From assembly GCA_945896935.1 (NCBI GenBank), contig CAMDER010000077.1:1-7939 (forward strand): a DNA stretch of 7,939 nt, read 5' to 3'. How positions within the stretch are numbered: the stretch's first letter is position 1; the number at the start of each line of letters is the position of its first letter. Made by a program: the position numbers and the translations under genes. Positions 1 to 6,119 of the stretch are shown piece after piece. This stretch comes from Bifidobacterium breve. Its GTDB lineage: Bacteria; Actinomycetota; Acidimicrobiia; Acidimicrobiales; Ilumatobacteraceae. The notes below the pieces were generated by a model. The model searched no databases and was not told the origin of the DNA. It saw only the letters and a list, made by a program, of their open reading frames with translations.

Positions 1-42
1 CGCGCCATCGACAAGGCCGTGCATTTACTCGATCTTGACTAG
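1..42 (+). CDS. Possible C-terminal end of a convergent gene (partial)
   Basis: Reading from base 1, the plus strand is open for 13 codons and ends in TAG at 40-42, giving the tail RAIDKAVHLLDLD. This would be a normal amphipathic helical C-terminus. The stop shares the palindrome CTAG (39-42) with the stop of the convergent transaldolase gene, a common way for tail-to-tail genes to abut in compact genomes. The fragment is too short to identify and could be a chance open stretch; the case rests on the fit with the transaldolase end and on the lack of any other gene in this corner. Confidence 0.35.
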   Translation, partial: RAIDKAVHLLDLD

Positions 43-1148
43 CGAAACTGCTGAGCCTTTTCAGTCAAGGCCTCAATGAGCTCGGTAAAACTTTTTTGAA
101 ATGAAGCCACGCCTTCTTGCTCTAGTTTTTGCGCAACTTCTTCCATATCAATGCCGATCATCTGTAATGAACGCCAATCAGCGTGGGCTTGACCGATATT
201 GATATCAATTGTTCGTGACACCGTGCCATGGTCGGCGAAGGCATCAACGGTGGCATCTGGCAATGTGTTCACCGAGTCGGGGCCGATGAGTTGATCGACA
301 TACAAAGTGTCCGGGTAGGCGGCATTCTTCGTACTTGTCGACGCCCACAATGGTCGCTGTACTTGGGCACCACGTTGCGCCAATGCTTCCCATCGCGGTC
401 CAGAAAAAGTTGTTTCGAATGCTTCATAGGCCAAAACTGCTTGGGTAATCGCTGCTTTTCCGCGGAGTGATAATGCTTCTGCTGTACCTAACGAGTCAAG
501 ACGCGAATCAACTTCTGAATCAACACGACTGATGAAGAATGAGGCCACACTGGCAACTTCGTTGATCGTCTGACCGACAGCAAGACGATCCTCAAGACCA
601 TCAATGTAAGCATCCATCACCTTTTGGTAACGCTCGAGGCTAAAGATCAAGGTCACGTTTACATTACGACCAGCAGCAATCATCGCTCGAATAGCCGGGA
701 TGCATGGTTGTGTCGCCGGGATCTTGACCATCAAATTGGCACGATGAACGGTGTCCCATAAATGTTGTCCGGCAGCGAGAGTCCCTTCTTCGTCAAGAGC
801 CAAGTTGGGATCGACTTCAACGCTCACAAACCCATCAGTCCCACCACTCGATTCGTACACCGGAGCAAAGACATCAAGTGCACCATGAATATCTTGGAGG
901 ACCATCGCCCAATAACTGTCGATGATTGAGGTGCCTTGTTGAATCAATGATTGAAACTGCTCGTCGTAATCAACAGATCCTTGGATGGCTTTTTGAAAAA
1001 TAGTGGGGTTAGATGTCAACCCGCGGATTCCGGATTCACGGACTTTGACCAAATCACCCGAAGAGATCAGGCTGCGCTTTAAATTGTCAAGCCACGGACT
1101 TTGACCTTCTTGCTGAAACAATTGAACGAGGCGAGTTGAAATTGTCAT
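39..1148 (-). CDS. tal: Transaldolase
   Basis: Transaldolase moves a dihydroxyacetone unit from sedoheptulose-7-phosphate to glyceraldehyde-3-phosphate, giving erythrose-4-phosphate and fructose-6-phosphate in the non-oxidative pentose phosphate pathway (cytosolic). The 369-residue product matches the long actinobacterial form (about 370 residues) rather than the roughly 220-residue short form. Visible family motifs are TSNPTIF at 45-51, GFVSVEVDP at 106-114, the Schiff-base lysine in LMVKIPAT (K142), NVTLIFS at 164-170, VASFFISRVD at 201-210 and RPLWASTSTKN at 265-275. It begins with ATG at 1148, 38 bases after the tkt stop, so it is probably co-transcribed with tkt. The bases before the ATG (CTGTAGGT) hold no well-spaced Shine-Dalgarno. 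No frameshift or missing catalytic residue was seen. Confidence 0.97.
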   Translation of the reverse strand: MTISTRLVQLFQQEGQSPWLDNLKRSLISSGDLVKVRESGIRGLTSNPTIFQKAIQGSVDYDEQFQSLIQQGTSIIDSYWAMVLQDIHGALDVFAPVYESSGGTDGFVSVEVDPNLALDEEGTLAAGQHLWDTVHRANLMVKIPATQPCIPAIRAMIAAGRNVNVTLIFSLERYQKVMDAYIDGLEDRLAVGQTINEVASVASFFISRVDSEVDSRLDSLGTAEALSLRGKAAITQAVLAYEAFETTFSGPRWEALAQRGAQVQRPLWASTSTKNAAYPDTLYVDQLIGPDSVNTLPDATVDAFADHGTVSRTIDINIGQAHADWRSLQMIGIDMEEVAQKLEQEGVASFQKSFTELIEALTEKAQQFR

Positions 1149-1186
1149 ACCTACAGAGTGGCAGATCTCAGAGGCCCAGATGCGAA

Positions 1187-3160
1187 CTAACGCCGAGCAA
1201 TTAAGCCAAGCACCGAATTTTTGATGTTGGCAACCGTTATTCCGAGTCGATCAAGAACTTCAGAACCTGGAGCACTCGCACCAAATCGGTCAATTCCGAT
1301 ACAGATATCGGCAAAACGTTCCCATCCAAAAGTCGTTCCTGCTTCAACCGATACGGTCGGAACATTGCGCGGCAAAATGCGTTCAGCAAGATCGGGGTTC
1401 GCTCGTCGATAGGCCATAAAGCGATCCCAAGACGGAAGGGAGACGGCTTGGACCTTGTGTCCAGCCAAACCAAGTTCTTGAGCAGCGGCTACCGCCAGAT
1501 GCACTTCACTGCCAGTCGCGACAATCACCGCGTCTGGGGCTCCGTCAACAGCGTGAACAATGCCTGCTCCGGCGGCGACCGCCGAACCGTCGGTGACAAC
1601 TGGCAGGTTTTGACGGCTCAAAACCACAACTGTCGGGCCCTCAAATTCGTAGGCCGCTCGAATGGCCTGTGCGGTTTCATTGGCATCACCAGGACGAATG
1701 ACTTGAAGGTCTGGGATCGCTCGCAGCGCTGCTAAATGTTCAATTGGTTGGTGGGTCGGACCGTCTTCTCCGACTCCAACTGAATCATGGCTAAAGACAA
1801 AGAGACACTTGGCTTTTGATAACGCGGCGAGACGAATCGGTGGCTTCATGTAGTCAAAGAAAACAAAGAAAGTTCCACCCGCTGGGTACACGCCTCCGTG
1901 AAGTGCCAGACCAACCATCGCCGAACCCATGGCATGCTCACGAATGCCGTAATAGATCTGTCGACCTTCTGGATTTGCGTGCGACATCGCAACTTGTCCC
2001 GACAATTTGGTTCCGGTATTTCCGGTGAGGTCGGCAGAGCCAGAAACCAAACCTGGTTGACCAGGTAACACCGCATCAAAAACTTTTTGCACTGCAACAC
2101 GTGTCGCAATTGATTCGCCTTGAGCGAATGTTGGAAGCAGATCTTTCCAATCGGCTAAGCCACCATTCCAGGCGGCATCCCATTCAGTTTTATGTGCACT
2201 CGATGCGAGGCGTGACTTCCATGCAGTGCTCTGCAATGAACCGTTTGACTTTGCCAATGAATGCAATGAATCAACGACCTCTTGTGGTGCCCAAAAAGAA
2301 TCATCGGGCATTGCCATGGCAGTCTTCGTGCGACTGACATGCTCAGCACTAAATGGATTTCCGTGAGCCTCATGTTTGCCAGTCCAATCAGGCGAAGGAA
2401 AACCAACCTGAGTCCGCAAGATGAGTAACTTTGGGCGATCATCGCGTGAATCGCGAGCTGCAACAAGAGCCGACTCTAAGGCATCAAGATCCTCACCGAT
2501 TGCCCCGAGTTGAACGACGTCCCAACCGTAAGAAGAAAAACGCATCGCCACATCATCGCTGCAGGACAAATTTGTTGAACCGTCAATGGTGATTTGGTTG
2601 TCATCAAATACCACGATCAGTCGTCCAAGTTTTTGATGACCAGCCAAAGAAGCCGCCTCGTGGCTGACTCCTTCCATCAGACAACCATCGCCAGCGATGA
2701 CATAAGTGTGGTGGTTCGTTAACTCACTGCCGAAACGTGCTCGCAAGTGGCGTTCAGCAAGAGCCAAGCCAACTGCATTTGCGAAACCCTGACCGAGCGG
2801 ACCAGTAGTGACTTCGATACCAGCGGTGTGCCCACGCTCGGGGTGACCCGGTGTCGCCGAATTCCATTGACGGAAATTTTGAATGTCAGAGAGTTCAAGT
2901 CCGTAACCCTGAAGGAACAACATCGAATACTGCAAGATCGACGCATGACCCGCCGACAAAACAAAGCGATCACGATCTGGCCATAAGGCGTCGGTGGGGT
3001 CGTGCTTCATGACCCGGCTGTACAAAACATGGGCTAGGGGAGCCAAGGCCATCGCGGTTCCTTGATGACCGCTCTTGGCTTTCAGCGGGGCATCCATGGC
3101 AAACCCACGGGCAATATTGACTGCTGCTTGATCGAGTTCGGGAGTCAGTTGAGACGGCAC
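1187..3160 (-). CDS. tkt: Transketolase
   Basis: This thiamine-diphosphate enzyme transfers two-carbon ketol units between xylulose-5-phosphate and ribose-5-phosphate or erythrose-4-phosphate. The 657-residue length is full for the family. In order: the N-terminal substrate/ThDP histidine motif SGHQGTAM (30-37), FVLSAGHAS (66-74), the ThDP/metal motif starting at GDG 157-159 and ending at DDN 186-188, the pyrimidine-domain GIREHAM (405-411, with the catalytic Glu at 408), and DGPTHQPIEHL (466-476, His470 matching the substrate-contacting His473 of E. coli TktA). The C-terminal domain carries ATGSEV (548-553). The start is GTG at 3160: reading upstream in frame there is no other usable start before the stop of the preceding gene. 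No Shine-Dalgarno is evident. It lies between an unknown small gene and tal in a probable four-gene operon. The GHQG (Gln33) in place of the more usual GHPG is noted as a variant. Confidence 0.97.
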   Translation of the reverse strand: MPSQLTPELDQAAVNIARGFAMDAPLKAKSGHQGTAMALAPLAHVLYSRVMKHDPTDALWPDRDRFVLSAGHASILQYSMLFLQGYGLELSDIQNFRQWNSATPGHPERGHTAGIEVTTGPLGQGFANAVGLALAERHLRARFGSELTNHHTYVIAGDGCLMEGVSHEAASLAGHQKLGRLIVVFDDNQITIDGSTNLSCSDDVAMRFSSYGWDVVQLGAIGEDLDALESALVAARDSRDDRPKLLILRTQVGFPSPDWTGKHEAHGNPFSAEHVSRTKTAMAMPDDSFWAPQEVVDSLHSLAKSNGSLQSTAWKSRLASSAHKTEWDAAWNGGLADWKDLLPTFAQGESIATRVAVQKVFDAVLPGQPGLVSGSADLTGNTGTKLSGQVAMSHANPEGRQIYYGIREHAMGSAMVGLALHGGVYPAGGTFFVFFDYMKPPIRLAALSKAKCLFVFSHDSVGVGEDGPTHQPIEHLAALRAIPDLQVIRPGDANETAQAIRAAYEFEGPTVVVLSRQNLPVVTDGSAVAAGAGIVHAVDGAPDAVIVATGSEVHLAVAAAQELGLAGHKVQAVSLPSWDRFMAYRRANPDLAERILPRNVPTVSVEAGTTFGWERFADICIGIDRFGASAPGSEVLDRLGITVANIKNSVLGLIARR

Positions 3161-3205
3161 AAAGAAACTGTAACCGAGGACGCTGTCACTGCTAGGGAGC
3201 GAAAC

Positions 3206-3601
3206 TCAAGCCGGCGGCAACAAAGTGAAGGGGACAAGATGCCAAGGACCTTGATCGACCCGACAATGGGCAAAGATTTGACCATATTCGGTGAAATCGA
3301 GTTCACCCTTCACGAGGCGGTAGGTGAACTTGCCGGGGTCAACCGTAAACGGGCTGACGTTACGAGCAATTTGCTCAGCATCTTCTTCCATTCCCTTGCG
3401 GAAAATCACTTCGAAAACTCCCGCTCCACTTTGGTGAGGTGCACAAAAAATTAAAGCCACCAGGTGGGGATCGATCGTCAACGGAACTGGGGAGGGTGCC
3501 GCCATCGAAAACATGGCACCCGTGATGTCGATACGCGCACTCGGGCCAGGGGCCTGACGGAGTTCGAAGTTTTCTACAAAGAGGGCCGAAACAATCTGCA
3601 T
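3206..3601 (-). CDS. Uncharacterised small cytosolic protein in the nagA-tkt-tal operon
   Basis: I do not recognise a function. With the ATG at 3601 the product is about 131 residues and starts MQIVSALFVENFEL. It has no signal peptide, membrane segment or cysteine-pair motif, and it alternates short hydrophobic stretches in a pattern that suggests a beta-rich fold. The outline (hydrophobic strand from residue 2, then a short statement-like strand, then LTIDPHLVALIF) faintly recalls DUF6941-type small proteins; this is a guess from pattern only. A longer version from GTG at 3637 adds 12 residues; I prefer ATG 3601 because the strand begins there and AGGA sits directly before it, although that spacing is unusually short. 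It is 54 bases after the nagA stop (18 with the longer start) and 45 bases before tkt, so it is very likely co-transcribed with them. Confidence 0.8.
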   Translation of the reverse strand: MQIVSALFVENFELRQAPGPSARIDITGAMFSMAAPSPVPLTIDPHLVALIFCAPHQSGAGVFEVIFRKGMEEDAEQIARNVSPFTVDPGKFTYRLVKGELDFTEYGQIFAHCRVDQGPWHLVPFTLLPPA

Positions 3602-3655
3602 TCCTGCGAGGGTAACGACACCCGAATAAAGAACCACCTGATCAACCGAACCCGC

Positions 3656-4765
3656 TTATCTGACGCGCTGACCTTGTGCCCAAACAGCTTGCACATCAAG
3701 ATCTTGATTCAGACCAACCAGATCGGCATAACAACCACTTTGCAAACGACCACGATCAGTGAGACCCATGACATCGGCTGGATGTGTACTCGTCGCGAGC
3801 AAGGCCTGATTCAACTGCACCCTGCCTTGATTGACACAAACCTTGACCGCCTCAGGCATTGTGACAACGCTTCCAGCAAGGGTTCCGTCTTCTAACCGAG
3901 GTGCACCATCGCGCATTGCCAACTGAACTTTTCCAGCCGTTCCCGAGCGCCAAGCGACCGCATCGGTCACCAAGATCATCTTGTCGGGTTTGACGGCAAA
4001 AGCCAAGGCAATCATTTCGGGAACAACATGAACACCATCAGCAATCAACGACGTGTACATGCTGTCATCGGTCAATGCCCACGTTGCCAGCCCAGGTTCG
4101 CGATGATGAACTCCGCTCATGGCATTGAAGAGATGAGTCACCAACGTCGCACCGGTGCGCCGACAGTCATCAAATTGTTGCCGTGTTGGTCGCGAGTGTC
4201 CAATAGATACTTTGCAACCAAGGGCTGCAAGAACTTCACACGCTTCAACAGCCCCAATAACTTCGGCGCCTAGCGTCATGAGCGCCACCCCATCGGCATG
4301 CTCATGCAACCATTTCATATTCGGCTCACATACATACTGCGCGCGATGCGCCCCTACCGCGTTTCCCAAGAAAGGTCCTTCGAGGTGTACTCCGATGACA
4401 TGAGGAGTGCCTGTGACATGACTACTACCTGTGACAAAATCGATTGCGGTTCGATACCAATCGAGGGGAGCGGTCACCAACGTCGGGCACCAACTCGTCA
4501 CCCCCTGATCAAGAAGAAGGTTGTTGAGGCGTTGCCATGCCACGGAGTCGTGAGCAAGCGCGGTAGACCAAACATCAACATCGTCGATTCCGTTGACCTG
4601 TAGATCGATGAAACCTGCGGCCAGCGTCAAGTCGGTGGTCGGGGTCTCGTCATGACCGAGCGCCGATATTGAGCGGATGCGACCCTGCGATACCTCTATT
4701 CGGGCAGCATGAAACTGTCCGTCTGTCAGAAGTACCCGTCGAGAACTGATCACCGTCGATTCCAC
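3656..4765 (-). CDS. nagA: N-acetylglucosamine-6-phosphate deacetylase
   Basis: NagA removes acetate from N-acetylglucosamine-6-phosphate to give glucosamine-6-phosphate in cell-wall and chitin amino-sugar salvage (cytosol). Seen: GFIDLQVNG (4615-4589 by codon), HLEGPFL with the metal-binding Glu, GHSRPT with the metal His, THLFNAMSGVHHREPG with the second metal His, IADGVHV, LVTDA with the catalytic Asp, and LEDGTLAGS near the end. The first barrel strand reads GFIDLQ rather than GFIDxHxH, as in the E. coli-type enzymes that bind one metal at the conserved site. The frame stays open to 4852, but that would overlap the divergent hydrolase start. Family alignments usually begin two to five residues before a VISSRRVLLTDG-like strand, so I chose GTG 4765 (about 369 residues); ATG 4789 and GTG 4753 are alternatives. 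It is the first gene of the probable nagA-unknown-tkt-tal operon. Confidence 0.93.
   Translation of the reverse strand: MESTVISSRRVLLTDGQFHAARIEVSQGRIRSISALGHDETPTTDLTLAAGFIDLQVNGIDDVDVWSTALAHDSVAWQRLNNLLLDQGVTSWCPTLVTAPLDWYRTAIDFVTGSSHVTGTPHVIGVHLEGPFLGNAVGAHRAQYVCEPNMKWLHEHADGVALMTLGAEVIGAVEACEVLAALGCKVSIGHSRPTRQQFDDCRRTGATLVTHLFNAMSGVHHREPGLATWALTDDSMYTSLIADGVHVVPEMIALAFAVKPDKMILVTDAVAWRSGTAGKVQLAMRDGAPRLEDGTLAGSVVTMPEAVKVCVNQGRVQLNQALLATSTHPADVMGLTDRGRLQSGCYADLVGLNQDLDVQAVWAQGQRVR
4385..4435 (-). repeat. nagA: 18-bp imperfect tandem repeat inside nagA
   Basis: The codons give three consecutive copies of a V-(T/I)-G-x-x-H pattern: VTGSSH, VTGTPH and the shorter VIGVH, which runs straight into the metal-binding LEGPF. 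On the plus strand the 9-mer CCTGTGACA occurs at 4410-4418 and again at 4428-4436, exactly 18 bases apart, and TGACATGA occurs at 4395-4402 and 4414-4421. Because the period is a multiple of three the reading frame is kept. It looks like a small slippage duplication in the loop before the active-site strand. Confidence 0.65.
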
Positions 4766-4825
4766 AGTCCTATTGTGCCGTGTTCGCATGCGTTTTTCAT
4801 TCGCCTGATGTGGCACAGTTGTTGC
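4766..4825. promoter_or_regulatory. Divergent promoter region between nagA and the alpha/beta-hydrolase
   Basis: About 60 bases separate the preferred starts of two divergent transcription units, so promoters for both must lie here or run into the coding ends. On the minus strand CACAAT lies six bases before GTG 4765; on the plus strand CACAGT lies six bases before ATG 4826. Both resemble an actinobacterial -10 (TANNNT) at the spacing expected for leaderless transcripts, but each lacks the first T and neither has a good -35. A perfect 8-bp palindrome CGCATGCG sits at 4785-4792, and GCATGC recurs at 4824-4829. The region as a promoter is reasonable from layout; the exact elements are weak. Confidence 0.35.
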
Positions 4826-5626
4826 ATGCCCGTACTTCAAAATCAAGGTCAAGTCGTCGGTTATGGCGTTGCCGGAGCCCCACTCGGAACCGCTGGTGTG
4901 CCCGTGCTGTTATTCCACGGCACCACCATGAATCGGTCGGCGTGGGATTTCGTCATTGGCTCGATGCCCACTGAACGAACCTATATCCAAGTCGAGTTTC
5001 CAGGCTCGGGCGAGTCAGCAATGCCGTCGGCGCCACTTTCGGTTGAAGGATTGGTCAGTGATGCTGTTGCGGTTTTGGACGAACTCAAGGTTGAACGTTT
5101 TCACGTCGCTGGTTATTCACTCGGCGCAGTCATCGCCGCGGCCACTGCAGCGCTGGAGCCGAAAAGGGTCCGTAGCGCAACAATGTTGTGCGGATGGGTG
5201 ACCTCTGATGCTCGCATGCGATTGACCTTTGATCTTTGGAAACGCCTGATCAATATCGGCCCTGATCTCTTCATGCGTTACGCCCTTGTGGACGGCTTTA
5301 CAGCCGACGCCTTAGCCGGAATTGAACCCATGGTTGAAGCAATGATTGGAATGACCGCCGATACGGTTGCGCCAGGATCAATCGCTCATCTTGACCTTGA
5401 CGTCATTGTTGATATTGCTCCGTTACTTTCACGTATCACCGCACCCAGTCTGGTCATCAGTGGCGCCCAAGATCGTTGGGTTGATCCCGTCCATGGACAG
5501 GCTTTGTCGGCGGGAATCAAAAATTCGACGTTCTGCACCTTGCCCGCCGGTCACCTAGTCATTCAAGAACAAGCCGGCGACGTTGCTGCTTTGTTGAATG
5601 AACACCTCGCGGCCTATGGCGAGTAA
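4826..5626 (+). CDS. Alpha/beta-fold hydrolase
   Basis: A 266-residue cytosolic alpha/beta-hydrolase, a normal length for the single-domain family. Starting at ATG 4826 (MPVLQNQGQV) the order is: oxyanion-hole HGTTMN (His31-Gly32), FPGSGES (58-64), the nucleophile elbow GYSLG (96-100, Ser98), a lid-like helical section around 130-190, the acid Asp216 in ISGAQDRWVD, and the base His243 in PAGHLVIQE. The full catalytic triad is therefore present. The family includes esterases, C-C hydrolases and haloperoxidase-like enzymes; the substrate cannot be told from sequence alone. The frame is open upstream to 4709, but those residues are antisense to nagA and unlike a family N-terminus, so the internal ATG is preferred. 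The next gene begins 5 bases after the stop, indicating an operon with a thioesterase. Confidence 0.92.
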   Translation: MPVLQNQGQVVGYGVAGAPLGTAGVPVLLFHGTTMNRSAWDFVIGSMPTERTYIQVEFPGSGESAMPSAPLSVEGLVSDAVAVLDELKVERFHVAGYSLGAVIAAATAALEPKRVRSATMLCGWVTSDARMRLTFDLWKRLINIGPDLFMRYALVDGFTADALAGIEPMVEAMIGMTADTVAPGSIAHLDLDVIVDIAPLLSRITAPSLVISGAQDRWVDPVHGQALSAGIKNSTFCTLPAGHLVIQEQAGDVAALLNEHLAAYGE

Positions 5627-5631
5627 CTGAC

Positions 5632-6105
5632 ATGAATGAGATGTATCCGCGCGCTGCAGATTTTGAAATATTGACTCCCGAGGTTGACGCACGTTGGAAA
5701 AACTTTGGCCAATGGGATCGTACGTATTTCCCTAAATTGGTTGGCCTACATGTTGAAGAAACACGCTTGGGATACTGCCGCATGGTTTTGTCGTATCGCG
5801 AAGAACTCGAACAACCGATGGGAGTCGTTCACGGGGGAGCCATTGCCACGCTCATTGACGCTTCGGTCGTCCCCGCCATTGGTAGCGCCTATGACAATAC
5901 AGTTGGATACTCAACAGTTGATTTACATGTGCAGTATCACAACGCCCTGATTAAAGAGGACGCGATTGCTGAAGGTTGGGTAACAAAACGGGGACGCTCC
6001 GTAGTCTTTTGTGAATCCGAAGTTTTTGGACGAACCAGCGGCAAGCGGATTGCCCGGGGATACATGACCTACTGCATTTCAACTCTGCGACCAATGATTC
6101 AGTGA
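5632..6105 (+). CDS. PaaI-family hotdog thioesterase
   Basis: A 157-residue single hotdog-fold protein of the kind that hydrolyses acyl-CoA (often aryl- or medium-chain) thioesters in the cytosol. The diagnostic segment is GVVHGGAIATLIDA (64-77), with the HGG turn at 67-69 and the acidic residue Asp76 on the long hotdog helix. This is followed by TVDLHVQYHNAL (95-106) and the paired strands AIAEGWVTKRGRSVVFCESEVF (roughly 111-132), which form the usual sheet. It starts at ATG 5632, five bases after the hydrolase stop; ATG 5641 is an in-frame alternative. Coupling to an alpha/beta-hydrolase suggests joint processing of an acyl or ester substrate, but the substrate is unknown. The stop codon lies in an 8-bp tandem repeat, and the gene converges on the serine hydrolase gene 14 bases further on. 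Confidence 0.92.
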   Translation: MNEMYPRAADFEILTPEVDARWKNFGQWDRTYFPKLVGLHVEETRLGYCRMVLSYREELEQPMGVVHGGAIATLIDASVVPAIGSAYDNTVGYSTVDLHVQYHNALIKEDAIAEGWVTKRGRSVVFCESEVFGRTSGKRIARGYMTYCISTLRPMIQ

Positions 6106-6110
6106 TTCAG
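6095..6110. repeat. Perfect 8-bp tandem duplication over the thioesterase stop codon
   Basis: TGATTCAG occurs twice in direct succession (6095-6102 and 6103-6110). The TGA that opens the second copy is the stop codon of the thioesterase gene. Most of the 14-base gap between the two convergent genes is made of this repeat and its flank. There is no hairpin or T-run here that would make a convincing terminator. Confidence 0.8.
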
Positions 6111-6119
6111 GGTCTGGTA

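Noticed and set aside
34..69. Inverted repeat CTTGACT/AGTCAAG as a terminator
   Set aside because: The loop is 22 bases, the stem is only 7 pairs of moderate strength and no T-run follows, so it is not called as a terminator feature.
228..470. Plus-strand open frame of 80 codons inside tal
   Set aside because: It lies wholly antisense to a strongly supported transaldolase gene and its translation has no family pattern.
1221..2986. Several plus- and minus-strand frames of 60-100 codons inside tkt
   Set aside because: They are other-frame shadows of the transketolase, which has all its catalytic motifs; their translations are rich in Arg, Ser and Cys and show no domain.
3062..3454. 130-codon plus-strand frame across the tkt start and the unknown gene
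   Set aside because: It crosses two minus-strand genes and the gap between them and has no recognisable domain; the minus-strand frames fit the operon spacing better.
3464..3895. 143-codon plus-strand frame over the unknown gene and the nagA end
   Set aside because: It is antisense to the C-terminal motifs of NagA and its translation is low in hydrophobic core patterns.
4709..4825. 39-residue N-terminal extension of the alpha/beta-hydrolase
   Set aside because: It overlaps the nagA start on the other strand, does not resemble a family N-terminus or a signal peptide, and leaves no space for promoters.
4766..4852. Upstream extension of nagA to 4852
   Set aside because: It would cover the start of the divergent hydrolase and add residues absent from the family; a start at 4789 remains possible.
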